Origin: Candidatus Protochlamydia phocaeensis
Lineage (GTDB): Bacteria; Chlamydiota; Chlamydiia; Chlamydiales; Parachlamydiaceae
Assembly (NCBI RefSeq): GCF_001545115.1
Contig: NZ_FCNU01000017.1
Coordinates: forward strand, 1-64,000
Direction: 5' to 3'
DNA: 64,000 bases
Below are positions 1 through 7,701 of the stretch, piece after piece. How positions within the stretch are numbered: the first letter of the stretch is position 1; each line of letters starts with the position of its first letter. Made by a program: the position numbers and the translations under genes. The notes under the pieces were generated by a model. The model saw only the letters and a program-made list of their open reading frames with translations. It ran no database searches and was not told the origin of the DNA.

Positions 1-2
1 GG

Positions 3-188
3 GCTCAACACCGACCAGTTGGAAAAGAATCTGGCAAAACAAGTTATATTGAAAGATTTAATTGTACTCTTAGACAAAGAGTCGCAAGGCTTGTAAGAAA
101 AACTTTATCTTTCTCTAAAAAACTAGCTAATCATATTGGAATGATCAAATATTTTATCTGTTATTACAATTTAGCATTACATGTTTAG
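3..188 (+). pseudogene. IS1-family transposase, C-terminal part (cut by window edge)
   Basis: Sixty-one codons are open from the window edge to a TAG at 186-188. The translation contains the stretch [20 protein letters not shown] followed by [10 protein letters not shown] and FICYYNLAL, which matches the end of the IS1 InsB transposase ([21 protein letters not shown] and the final YFIHHYN-like segment). The rest of the gene lies before base 1, so I cannot tell whether the element is whole or decayed. The sequence after the stop, with a run of C at about 193-199, may hold the right end of the element, but the other end is not visible to compare. Confidence 0.85.
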
Positions 189-199
189 AACTACCCCCC

Positions 200-230
200 A
201 AGGAGAAAATAATCTTGAATATAGACAATA
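200..230 (+). repeat. Dispersed repeat B, copy 1
   Basis: The segment around AATAATCTTGAATATAGACA recurs almost unchanged at 63755-63775 and, more diverged, at 1449-1482, 12071-12118 and 61575-61620. All copies are in intergenic DNA. Function is unknown. Confidence 0.5.
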
Positions 231-299
231 GGCAATTCGACGGCAGTTTCTAAAACAAAATAAAACATAATAGTTTTGTCGCTTATATAAGGAATATTT

Positions 300-818
300 A
301 TGACAATTAATTCTTTTTCTTTTGCCACTTTGGATAGTGGATTGATTGCTTTTGAGAGCGTGTTGAATATAATAGGCTATCTTCCCGTTGGCCAACGCTA
401 CTTGAAAGACCGGCATTCCAATAGCGTGTACCTCAATCCTTATTATGATGCCAAGCAATCGATTACGAATCTGCGTTCTCATTATGGAAAAGTTCTCATT
501 ATTGCCGGATTAGCCGGAAGCATCCTGTCCTTTGGCCTGAGCCTCTATCATTCCGGTCAAAAAGAGTTTTATCAGCGCTTGGCTGTTCGCATTCTGCAAT
601 ATGCAGGACATGGGGTTCTCAATATTGTGCGCTCTTCTATCGAAAGCCGAGGGTGGGGTATTGCGGCATTGGCCTATGATTTATATAACAAAAAACTTTT
701 AAGTTACCAGGACGCCTCGCCTCAATTTGATCTTCAGGGTCGATTATTCGTTTATATTCGATTGCAATTGGACAAGCTTCCAAACTTGCTTGCATCAGGG
801 TATAAATATTTTAAATAA
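300..818 (+). CDS. Hypothetical protein, tandem paralogue 1
   Basis: A 172-residue protein of unknown function. It aligns along its length with the next gene: both have an N-terminal ES-NIIGYLP or ETSFNLMGYLP segment, then a hydrophobic stretch (LIIAGLAGSILSFGLSLY here, about residues 63-81), then a YAGHGVLNIVRSSIE or YANHGVFNIARSFIE block, then AYDLYNKK or AYDFYGRK and a DLQGRLF or DLQARLF tail. The pair therefore arose by tandem duplication. The upstream DNA (AT-rich with GGAAT before the ATG) gives only a weak ribosome site. One or two membrane-associated helices are likely, and a role at the host interface is possible but not shown. Confidence 0.7.
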   Translation: MTINSFSFATLDSGLIAFESVLNIIGYLPVGQRYLKDRHSNSVYLNPYYDAKQSITNLRSHYGKVLIIAGLAGSILSFGLSLYHSGQKEFYQRLAVRILQYAGHGVLNIVRSSIESRGWGIAALAYDLYNKKLLSYQDASPQFDLQGRLFVYIRLQLDKLPNLLASGYKYFK

Positions 819-834
819 AAATGCTGGAGAGGTA

Positions 835-1323
835 ATGACAGCCTGTATTCCCTATATTAATGGCGTTCTCACTTTAGTGGAAACGTCCTTTAATTTGATG
901 GGGTATTTGCCTAAGCAGCAATTCCCTCGCCTGCATGCCTGGTCGACGGCTTGGCGCTTGCGTTTTGGAAGCGCGCAAATCATTGCAGGCCTGGCTGTCT
1001 ATACCTTTGGTTTTTTAGGCGATTATTTAAGCCGTGGGCCGTCTTCCTCTAAATATTTAAGCCTCTATCAGCAGGCTATGTCTTTAGGAATTTTTTATGC
1101 CAATCACGGGGTTTTTAATATCGCTCGCAGCTTTATTGAAAGGCAATCCTATGGAGCTGCCTTGACTGCAGCCTATGACTTCTATGGCAGAAAGTTCCTT
1201 CCTTCTTTATCCCCATCTTTTGACTTGCAAGCGAGGCTCTTTGAGCGCATCAGGCTGCTGCTTGACCGCATTCATTTTATTACGCTCTTTCCTCCTAGCT
1301 TTTCTTTTAGGGAGGCGATTTAA
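835..1323 (+). CDS. Hypothetical protein, tandem paralogue 2
   Basis: A 162-residue paralogue of the gene just upstream. I place the start at ATG 835 rather than at an in-frame codon at 727, because GGAGAGG at 825-832 is a ribosome site close to 835, the paralogue aligns from here, and the 727 start would overlap the upstream gene by 92 bases. A hydrophobic segment (IIAGLAVYTFGFLGDYL) lies near residues 45-61, followed by the shared NHGVFNIARSFIERQ block. The C-terminus (ITLFPPSFSFREAI) differs from the first copy. No known domain is recognised. The 16-base gap and shared strand suggest one transcript. Confidence 0.7.
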   Translation: MTACIPYINGVLTLVETSFNLMGYLPKQQFPRLHAWSTAWRLRFGSAQIIAGLAVYTFGFLGDYLSRGPSSSKYLSLYQQAMSLGIFYANHGVFNIARSFIERQSYGAALTAAYDFYGRKFLPSLSPSFDLQARLFERIRLLLDRIHFITLFPPSFSFREAI

Positions 1324-1448
1324 ACAGCCGGGAATAAAGCCTCTTTATTTTCCTATCAGTGAGCATGCCATCAATGAGGCAATGGCTTGGAGCGAAGTGA
1401 TTTTCTCTTAGAGGTTCATCCGCTAATTGGCGGCCCGCTCTATAGGAC

Positions 1449-1482
1449 GAGGAAAATAATCTCAAATGTAAGCTATTATAAG
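1449..1482 (+). repeat. Dispersed repeat B, copy 2
   Basis: GGAAAATAATCTCAAATGTA at 1451-1470 matches the core of the repeat seen at 12071, 61575, 200 and 63751. It lies in the 237-base gap before the aminotransferase gene, which otherwise holds a short weak hairpin (CCGC/GCGG, about 1420-1433). Confidence 0.45.
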
Positions 1483-1566
1483 TTATTTAATCCCTCTAAA
1501 GCTTGAACAATAAAAGCTTATCCTTGAGAATTCGCTTAATAAATCAATAAAAGAAGTAGGATGATT

Positions 1567-2760
1567 ATGCCATTCTTCTCTGATGTACCTCTCTTGCCGG
1601 ACGATCCTATTTTAGGCCTTCCAATTATATTTGCAGCTGATCCGCGCCCCAATAAAATTAATTTAGGCATCGGTGCCTATAAAACAGCTGAGGGGCATTC
1701 TTTAGTTTTAACGAGCGTAAAGAAAGCAGAAAGCCAAATTCTACAGAGACATCTGCCGAAAGATTACTTGCCTATCGAAGGAGAGGGAGAATTTATCAAA
1801 TGCGGGCTTCAGCTGTTATTTGGAGCAGAATCCGCTCTTCTGCAGTCAGGTCAAATTTTTGCTGCGCAAACAGTTGGCGGGTCAGGCGCTTTGCGATTGG
1901 CCGGAGAGTTCTTGGCGAAGCTGGTGAGCAAGACAATTTTTCTTTCACAGCCTTCTTGGTCTAATCACAAGCAAATTTTTGAAAAATCAGGCTTAAGTGT
2001 GGGGAGCTATCCGTATTTCGATCCCCAAGGCCATGGTTTGGATTTTGCCGGCATGTGCGAAGCCATCCGCAATATGCCTCCGTCTAGCGCTATTTTATTG
2101 CATGGCTGCTGCCATAATCCGACGGGAGTGGATCCCAATTTTGAACAATGGAAAGAACTATCAAGCCTGATTAAAAAGCAGCAGATTGTGCCCATATTTG
2201 ATTTGGCTTATCAGGGATTTGGACAGAGCTTAGATCAGGATGCGCAAGCCATTCGCTATTTTGCCGGCGAAGGGCATGAAATGCTCGTAGCTTATTCTTT
2301 TTCCAAAAATTTTGGACTTTATGGAGAGCGGGTTGGACTATTAGCTATTACGGCTTCTCAAGCAGAGTGCATGCCTAAATTAGCAAGTCAAATAAAATTT
2401 TTAATTCGCTGTAATTATTCAACGCCTCCTTTGCAAGGCGCTCGCATTATATCGACCATTTTAAAATCCCATGAATTGACGCTGGAGTGGCAAAGGGAAT
2501 TAAAGAATATGTGCGAAAGGGTAAAGGAGATGCGCAAAGCCTTGATTGCCGCTCTTCTCGTCAAAGGCCAAGATAAAAATTTTTCCTATATGCATCAGCA
2601 AAATGGCCTGTTTTCCTTTTGCGGACTTACACCTGATCAAGTGCAGCGCCTGCGTCAAGAAAAAGCGATTTATATGCCAAGCAATGGCCGCATTAATATT
2701 GCAGGTTTAAATACTCAAAACGTAGAATATGTAGCCGAATCTCTTTTATCTGTTATGTAG
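1567..2760 (+). CDS. tyrB: Class I aminotransferase (aspartate/aromatic amino acid type)
   Basis: A 397-residue PLP-dependent fold-type I aminotransferase. The start at 1567 gives MPFFSDVPLLPDDPILGL, typical of the AspC/TyrB family, with AGTAGG at 1555-1560 six bases before it; an ATG at 1561 would sit directly on that ribosome site. Family signatures visible are NLGIGAYK, the HGCCHNPTG substrate/cofactor segment, the DLAYQGFG segment and the PLP-lysine motif SFSKNFGLYGERVG. It transfers amino groups between aspartate or aromatic amino acids and 2-oxoglutarate in the cytosol. Chlamydia trachomatis has a tyrB gene close to nqrA, and the same proximity is seen here. Substrate preference (AspC or TyrB) cannot be decided from sequence alone. 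Confidence 0.92.
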   Translation: MPFFSDVPLLPDDPILGLPIIFAADPRPNKINLGIGAYKTAEGHSLVLTSVKKAESQILQRHLPKDYLPIEGEGEFIKCGLQLLFGAESALLQSGQIFAAQTVGGSGALRLAGEFLAKLVSKTIFLSQPSWSNHKQIFEKSGLSVGSYPYFDPQGHGLDFAGMCEAIRNMPPSSAILLHGCCHNPTGVDPNFEQWKELSSLIKKQQIVPIFDLAYQGFGQSLDQDAQAIRYFAGEGHEMLVAYSFSKNFGLYGERVGLLAITASQAECMPKLASQIKFLIRCNYSTPPLQGARIISTILKSHELTLEWQRELKNMCERVKEMRKALIAALLVKGQDKNFSYMHQQNGLFSFCGLTPDQVQRLRQEKAIYMPSNGRINIAGLNTQNVEYVAESLLSVM

Positions 2761-2762
2761 CC

Positions 2763-3944
2763 GTGCATAAAAAATTTATTCTTTCTTATTTTATTATTTT
2801 CATCACTCTCTTAATTTCGATGAGCTTATCGCGATCGACGACCGAGAAAATGCGCGGAGGCTCAGCGGCTCTTTTTTCGCCTTTATGGGAAAAGCTTCTG
2901 CTTGTAAAGCAGTTTTTTTCTCATCCCACCCAATCGCCTTCTTTGGCCGCTCTTGCGCCTGAAGAAAACATCCAGCGTCTGCAACTTGAGAACCAATTAT
3001 TGAGCAATGAATTGATCCAATTGCACCAGCTTCTATCCCATCAGCATAGCTTCAAGTCTCAGCTGCAAACGCTTTCCGACTCTTTACCTTACGATGCCCG
3101 TGAGCTGAGTGGCGAGTATGAAATAGCTTCGCAGCGCTTAGCCCGCACGCTTAAATTGCAGATTCAAGTTCTTCCAGCACGCGTTCTTTTTCGCTCTTTG
3201 GATACGTGGAACAGTTCTCTTTGGATCAATGTTGGGGAAGCGGACAATCAAGGACGAAAAGAAAAAATTGTCGCTAAGGATAGCCCAGTCTTAGTCGGGC
3301 AAGCGGTTGTTGGCGTTATCGATTATGTCGGCCAGCATCAATCGCGCGTGCGCTTGATTACAGATCCTGGTTTGACGCCTTCGGTAAGAGCTGTCAGAGG
3401 CGGGGAACAAGACTTGCTGGTGAAAGAGCACATTGATGCATTGCTTGGCCACCTCAGTCGAAAAAAGCTCAAATCCCTCTCTCCTCAGGATCAAGAGCAA
3501 CTTGCCGAACTCTTAGAACAATTCAAACAAGTCCTGCAGCCTTTTAAAAAATCTTGGTATTTGGCCAAAGGTGAACTGCAGGGCAGTTTGCAACCGTCTT
3601 GCCGAGGGCATTGCTTTATTCTTAAAGGAACGGGATTTAACTACGATTTTGCGGATGAAGAGGGAGAGGGGAGGGATCTCCGCACGGGCAGGCCGTTGGG
3701 GCAATCGCAAGGAGCTGCTATTCCCATTCTAAAGGCTCAGGACATCCTCGTGACGACAGGCATGGACGGGATTTTTCCTGCCGGCCTTAAAGTCGCAGCC
3801 GTTTCTAAAATTGGCTTGCTTAAAGAAGGGGACTATTTCTATGAATTAGAAGCCAAGCCATTAGCCGGTCCCTTGCATGATCTGTCCCTGGTGTTTGTCA
3901 TCCCCCCTTTGGGATTCAACGCCGAGGAAGCCATTCAGAAATAA
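2763..3944 (+). CDS. MreC-like cell-shape protein
   Basis: A 393-residue protein starting at GTG 2763, two bases after the aminotransferase stop, so probably translationally coupled. It has one N-terminal membrane helix (FILSYFIIFITLLISMSL, residues 5-22), a coiled-coil segment (about 65-115, NIQRLQLENQLLSNELIQL), and a beta-rich periplasmic part containing ARVLFRSLDTWNSSLWINVG, DSPVLVGQAVVGVIDYVG and RVRLITDPG. These are the layout and landmark segments of MreC, the periplasmic scaffold that links MreB filaments to peptidoglycan synthesis. It is longer than most MreC proteins because of an insertion around residues 220-300. No mreB or mreD lies nearby. Assignment as MreC-like is fairly secure; the exact role in a chlamydia is inference. 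Confidence 0.75.
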   Translation: MHKKFILSYFIIFITLLISMSLSRSTTEKMRGGSAALFSPLWEKLLLVKQFFSHPTQSPSLAALAPEENIQRLQLENQLLSNELIQLHQLLSHQHSFKSQLQTLSDSLPYDARELSGEYEIASQRLARTLKLQIQVLPARVLFRSLDTWNSSLWINVGEADNQGRKEKIVAKDSPVLVGQAVVGVIDYVGQHQSRVRLITDPGLTPSVRAVRGGEQDLLVKEHIDALLGHLSRKKLKSLSPQDQEQLAELLEQFKQVLQPFKKSWYLAKGELQGSLQPSCRGHCFILKGTGFNYDFADEEGEGRDLRTGRPLGQSQGAAIPILKAQDILVTTGMDGIFPAGLKVAAVSKIGLLKEGDYFYELEAKPLAGPLHDLSLVFVIPPLGFNAEEAIQK

Positions 3945-4069
3945 GAGAAGAAATTTATTTGACTGCCATTAAGTCCCTGATTATTTTATCTTCACCTCTG
4001 CTCTATGAGAGGATATGCTGAAATTTCAAAGCACTTGCTAATTTGTCTAATTTTACTTGAGATTTATCT

Positions 4070-5017
4070 ATGAAAAAAGCGTTATCCATCGGCGTGGTTA
4101 TTCCCACTTTTCAAGCGGCTAAGCATCTTCCTCATTGCCTGCCTCCTCTTCTTCAGTCTTCCCTTAAGCCCCGCATCTTAGTAATAGATTCATCCTCTTC
4201 CGATGGAACTGTCCAAATAGCCCAATCGCTGGGAGTTGAAACGCTGACTATTCCGCAAACGGAGTTTAATCATGGGACAACCCGTGAAAAGGGCCGGCTT
4301 TATCTCGGGACAGATATCGTCGTCATGATTACACAGGATGCCTATGCGACTTCTCCTTATATGCTTGAGCGACTTGTCCGGCCTTTAATTGACCAGCAAG
4401 CCTCCGTCTCTTATGCAAGGCAGCTGCCCCATGCAGGGGCGGGTTTTTTTGCCGCTTTTCCCCGTTACTTTAATTATCCGGCAACGAGCCATATTCGCAG
4501 CTTAGAAGATATTTCCACTTTCGGCGTTTATACGTTTTTTTGTTCGAATTCTTGTGCGGCTTATCTTAGCCGGGCTTTAGATGAGGTGGGAGGATTCCCC
4601 CATGTGCTATTTGGAGAAGATACAGTAGTTGTTGCCCGCTTGCTTTATAAGCACCATCGCATCGCCTATGTTGCAGAAGCGGAAGTCAGGCATTCTCATG
4701 ATTATACGTTAAAGCAGGAATTTTGCCGGCATTTTGACATTGGACTGGCCAGGCATGCTTATCAATCTCTTCTAGCGATAGGAGGAAAAGACAGCAAAAG
4801 GGGACAGGATTATGTTAAAGCCTTGCTCAAAGAATTAAAGCACAAACAGCCCTTTCTAATTCCTTATGCGCTTTTACAATCCTTCTTCAAGTTGAGCGGT
4901 TATCGCCTAGGCCGGGCCAGTCTGCATGCCCCGGTTTGGTTTAAGAAAGCGCTTAGCAGCCAGAAGTTTTATTGGAAGAGCGAGGCATGTCAGTCGAATT
5001 CAAAACCTACCTTCTAA
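4070..5017 (+). CDS. Family 2 glycosyltransferase (rhamnosyltransferase-like)
   Basis: A 315-residue GT-A fold glycosyltransferase. The N-terminus SIGVVIPTFQAAKHLPHCLP and the following LVIDSSSSDGTVQIAQSLG are the nucleotide-sugar binding start of family GT2, TQDA near residue 90 stands at the usual DxD position, and FGEDTVVVARLLYKHHRIAY is the acceptor/catalytic ED segment. The motif FNHGTTREKG resembles the FNHGGTRN segment of dTDP-rhamnosyl transferases of the RfbF group, so transfer of a deoxyhexose to a surface glycan is a reasonable guess. There is no transmembrane segment. It stands alone between MreC-like and nqrA genes, without other polysaccharide genes. Confidence 0.82.
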   Translation: MKKALSIGVVIPTFQAAKHLPHCLPPLLQSSLKPRILVIDSSSSDGTVQIAQSLGVETLTIPQTEFNHGTTREKGRLYLGTDIVVMITQDAYATSPYMLERLVRPLIDQQASVSYARQLPHAGAGFFAAFPRYFNYPATSHIRSLEDISTFGVYTFFCSNSCAAYLSRALDEVGGFPHVLFGEDTVVVARLLYKHHRIAYVAEAEVRHSHDYTLKQEFCRHFDIGLARHAYQSLLAIGGKDSKRGQDYVKALLKELKHKQPFLIPYALLQSFFKLSGYRLGRASLHAPVWFKKALSSQKFYWKSEACQSNSKPTF

Positions 5018-5081
5018 CGGGATCTTGCTTAAAACTTTTTTTTTCATTAACGTTCTGGTTTGGCATTCTCAAAGGATTCAT

Positions 5082-6473
5082 ATGGTTCATATCAAAATTG
5101 CTAAAGGATTAGATATTCCAATCAAGGGAAAACCGGACGGCGGCCTCCAGCCACTGACAGTAAGCGGAGGAGCTCATCCAGTAAAGGCCCCTAGCCACTT
5201 GGCTTTAGATTTCAATGCCTTTGAAGAGATTAAATTTAAAATATTAGTGAAAGCCGGCGATTACGTTAAAATCGGCCAGCCTTTGGCCGAGGATAAGGCA
5301 TCGCCAGGGCGTTTTTTTGTTTCCCCGGCGGCGGGAACGGTTATAGAAATCCGCAGAGGATTAAAGAGGCGCTTATTAGATATTGTCATTGAAGTTGCTA
5401 CGGCGGAAGAGCGCGAAACCTATCCCTTGCTCGATTTATCCCAATCATCCAGGCAAGAGCTCATCGATTATTTTAAACGCACAGGGCTTTTTGCCCATAT
5501 TCGCCAAAGACCATTTAATTTTTTAGCCAATCCAGGCAAAGTTCCCCGCAGCATTTTTGTCAAAGCCCTTGAGTCTGCTCCTTTTGTCCCTCCGGCTGAA
5601 ATGCAAGTGGCCGGTTATGAGAAAGAATTTCAAAGAGGATTGGACGCCTTAGCAAAAATGACGGATGGAAAGGTTCATTTGGTCTATCGCCAAGGAACAG
5701 CGAGCCGTGCTTTTCCCGATGCAAAAGGCGTAGAGAAGCATACGGCAGAAGGGCCGCATCCCATCAGCAACCCCTCTTTGCATATTCAGCGCATCGATCC
5801 CATTCTTTCCGTTGAAGATGTCGTTTGGACTGTTGATGTACTGGCGGTCATTGTGATTGGATACATGCTGATGCATGGACAGTATTTTGTTGAGCGCATC
5901 ATTAGCCTGGCAGGGACAGGCATCGTTGAGGGAAGAACAGGCTATTTTAAAGTCAGAGAAGGCTATCCCATTTCCGCTCTCATTGCAGGAAGGATTAAAA
6001 AAGGATGGGTTCGCTTAATTGCTGGGGATCCTTTGACTGGAAGAAAAGTCGATACAGAAGATTTTCTGGGCTATTATGACAAATGTTTTTGCGCTATTCC
6101 GGAAAATACAGAGCGGGAATTTTTGCATTTTTTCCGCTTGGGGTTGGATAAGTATACCTTTAGCGGGACCTATCTTTCAGGCCATTTGGACAATGCTCAT
6201 AAAGAATACGATTTTACAACAAATCAGCACGGAGAGCTGCGCCCTTTTATCGATAGTTCGCTTGCCGATGAAGTCATGCCCCTTGATATTTCGACCGTGC
6301 ATTTAGTCAAAGCCATTTTAGCGGAAGATTATGACCAAGCTGCAGAATTAGGTTTATTGGAAGTAGACAGCGAAGACTTTGCTCTGCCCTCTTTTGTCTG
6401 TCCCTCTAAGATTGAAATGACGGAAATTGTCAAAGAAGGCTTGCGGCGATATGCGGCCGATATGCTCAAATAG
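5082..6473 (+). CDS. nqrA: Na+-translocating NADH:quinone reductase subunit A
   Basis: A 463-residue protein whose start at ATG 5082 is preceded by AAAGGA at 5071-5076. The reading frame is open further upstream, but residues before this point are not NqrA-like and overlap the glycosyltransferase. NqrA landmarks are visible: IKIAKGLDIPIKGKP at the N-terminus, VKAGDYVKIGQPLAEDK (a biotinyl-lipoyl-like fold segment), and the TGLFAHIRQRPF and SIFVKALESAPF segments. NqrA is a cytoplasmic-face subunit of the sodium-pumping NADH dehydrogenase, which supplies sodium motive force in chlamydiae. The other subunits (nqrB-F) are not next to it, as is also the case for chlamydial nqrA. A hairpin follows at 6494. 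Confidence 0.95.
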   Translation: MVHIKIAKGLDIPIKGKPDGGLQPLTVSGGAHPVKAPSHLALDFNAFEEIKFKILVKAGDYVKIGQPLAEDKASPGRFFVSPAAGTVIEIRRGLKRRLLDIVIEVATAEERETYPLLDLSQSSRQELIDYFKRTGLFAHIRQRPFNFLANPGKVPRSIFVKALESAPFVPPAEMQVAGYEKEFQRGLDALAKMTDGKVHLVYRQGTASRAFPDAKGVEKHTAEGPHPISNPSLHIQRIDPILSVEDVVWTVDVLAVIVIGYMLMHGQYFVERIISLAGTGIVEGRTGYFKVREGYPISALIAGRIKKGWVRLIAGDPLTGRKVDTEDFLGYYDKCFCAIPENTEREFLHFFRLGLDKYTFSGTYLSGHLDNAHKEYDFTTNQHGELRPFIDSSLADEVMPLDISTVHLVKAILAEDYDQAAELGLLEVDSEDFALPSFVCPSKIEMTEIVKEGLRRYAADMLK

Positions 6474-6493
6474 CTGGACGTTATTGAGGAAAG

Positions 6494-6547
6494 ATGCCGT
6501 CCTTTTCTGTGAGCGAGTCAGTTAGCTCGGGACGGCACGAACTTTTA
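6494..6547 (+). terminator. Probable terminator after nqrA
   Basis: TGCCGTCC (6495-6502) pairs with GGACGGCA (6530-6537), with a nested GAGC/GCTC stem at 6511-6514 and 6525-6528. The downstream T-tract is short (CTTTTAC at 6541-6547), so termination may be weak. Confidence 0.6.
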
Positions 6548-6631
6548 CTATTATAAGGATGCAGCAGAAAAGACGGACCAAATGGCTGATTTGTGCCGCA
6601 ATGGATTAGAAATTTAGGCTTTTTTCATCAA

Positions 6632-7336
6632 CTATTGTTGATAAGCCGGCATCTCAAGTCCTTGCTTGCAATTTTCCAGGCTAGCTTCAAACCAAAATTT
6701 CGCTCCTTGATCTTGTCCCTTATTTAAAAAACCACTTTGTCCTTTCAGCCGATCTTTTAACAGATTGACGTTGATTAAGGCAATTCCACCCCCTCCATAC
6801 TGAGGGGGATCTAGATCTTTTTTAGTGGTCACTTTTTCTTTAAAAAGATTTTGCTCGGCTTCAAATGCGATTCCGATTCCATTGTCCTCTACTTCCAGTC
6901 TTAGCCTCCCTTCTTTAAAAAGCAAGCGGATGTCAAGAATTGCTTCATAGCCAGCATTTTCTTTGCTTAAACGCTGCAATAGACTGTCAGCTGCATTTGT
7001 TATATAATGATTGCTAATTTCGGAAAAAAAATGATTACACAAATCAATATCTTCTCGGTTAGTCACTTGTTCTTTTAATTGATTAAATAAATGGTAAAAC
7101 GCATCCAATCCTTTTAAAGCTAGAAAATGCAAGATCTTTTCCTTTACCGAAAGAGGGTGATTAGAGAGTGCATACCAGTTTAATTTATTTTCAAAATCAT
7201 GCCAATTCTGCGCTTGAGTCAATTGATGACTTAATTCTGCATAGGTTCCCCTTATTTGTTCTTCGCATGTAAATAGGGAACTTTGTTCTTTTATAGATGG
7301 AGAATAATTAATATCTAAAGAAATTAAAGGATTCAT
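6632..7336 (-). CDS. Orphan GHKL-type (HATPase_c) protein
   Basis: A 234-residue protein whose C-terminal half carries the nucleotide-binding boxes of the GHKL superfamily: an N-box NHYITNAADSLL (109-120), a G1 box DNGIGIA (151-157) and a G2-like glycine stretch GGGGIAL (181-187). The N-terminal 100 residues are helical and might form a dimerisation bundle, but no H-box (phospho-accepting histidine) motif is obvious. There is no sensor or membrane segment and no response regulator next to it. It could be a histidine kinase-like or anti-sigma (RsbW-type) ATPase, a phosphotransferase, or a secreted regulator. ATP binding is well supported; function is not known. Confidence 0.72.
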   Translation of the reverse strand: MNPLISLDINYSPSIKEQSSLFTCEEQIRGTYAELSHQLTQAQNWHDFENKLNWYALSNHPLSVKEKILHFLALKGLDAFYHLFNQLKEQVTNREDIDLCNHFFSEISNHYITNAADSLLQRLSKENAGYEAILDIRLLFKEGRLRLEVEDNGIGIAFEAEQNLFKEKVTTKKDLDPPQYGGGGIALINVNLLKDRLKGQSGFLNKGQDQGAKFWFEASLENCKQGLEMPAYQQ

Positions 7337-7701
7337 AATAAAAAATATTTTTAATATTTATAAAAAATTGAAGTGGGAAAATAAAAAACAAAAGAAAAAT
7401 TCTCCTTTTTTGGAAAATATTTCTCAAGGCTAAAGGAGGCAAAGAGGTAGAAATTCTAAAATCTTGACAATCATGCCCGTGTTGAAGCCGATGAGTCTTG
7501 CCAGTTTTCAAATTTTAATGCATCTCGCGAATTTATTAATTTTTTATTTTATATATTTATTTAGATTAAATCCAATTAAAACATAATTATTTGTTAATTT
7601 GTTTTTAAATACATTATTTATTTTAAAAAATAATAAATTAAATACTTAAATTATTTATAATAAAAATAGATGGTTTTTGATTAAATTTTAAAGAGGTTTG
7701 T
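7337..7701. promoter_or_regulatory. AT-rich divergent intergenic region, likely promoters
   Basis: This 365-base gap separates divergent genes and is extremely AT-rich from about 7530 to 7690. A TATAAT at 7656-7661 could be a -10 element for the plus-strand ankyrin gene, but no convincing -35 lies 17 bases upstream. AAAGAGG at 7690-7696 is the ribosome site for the gene at 7702. I see no RNA gene or further coding sequence. Confidence 0.4.

Noticed and set aside
1175-1411. A 78-codon frame overlapping the second tandem paralogue
   Set aside because: It lies mostly inside the better supported gene in another frame and has no ribosome site.
4926-5081. Upstream in-frame extension of nqrA
   Set aside because: The extra residues overlap the glycosyltransferase and are not NqrA-like; ATG 5082 has its own ribosome site.
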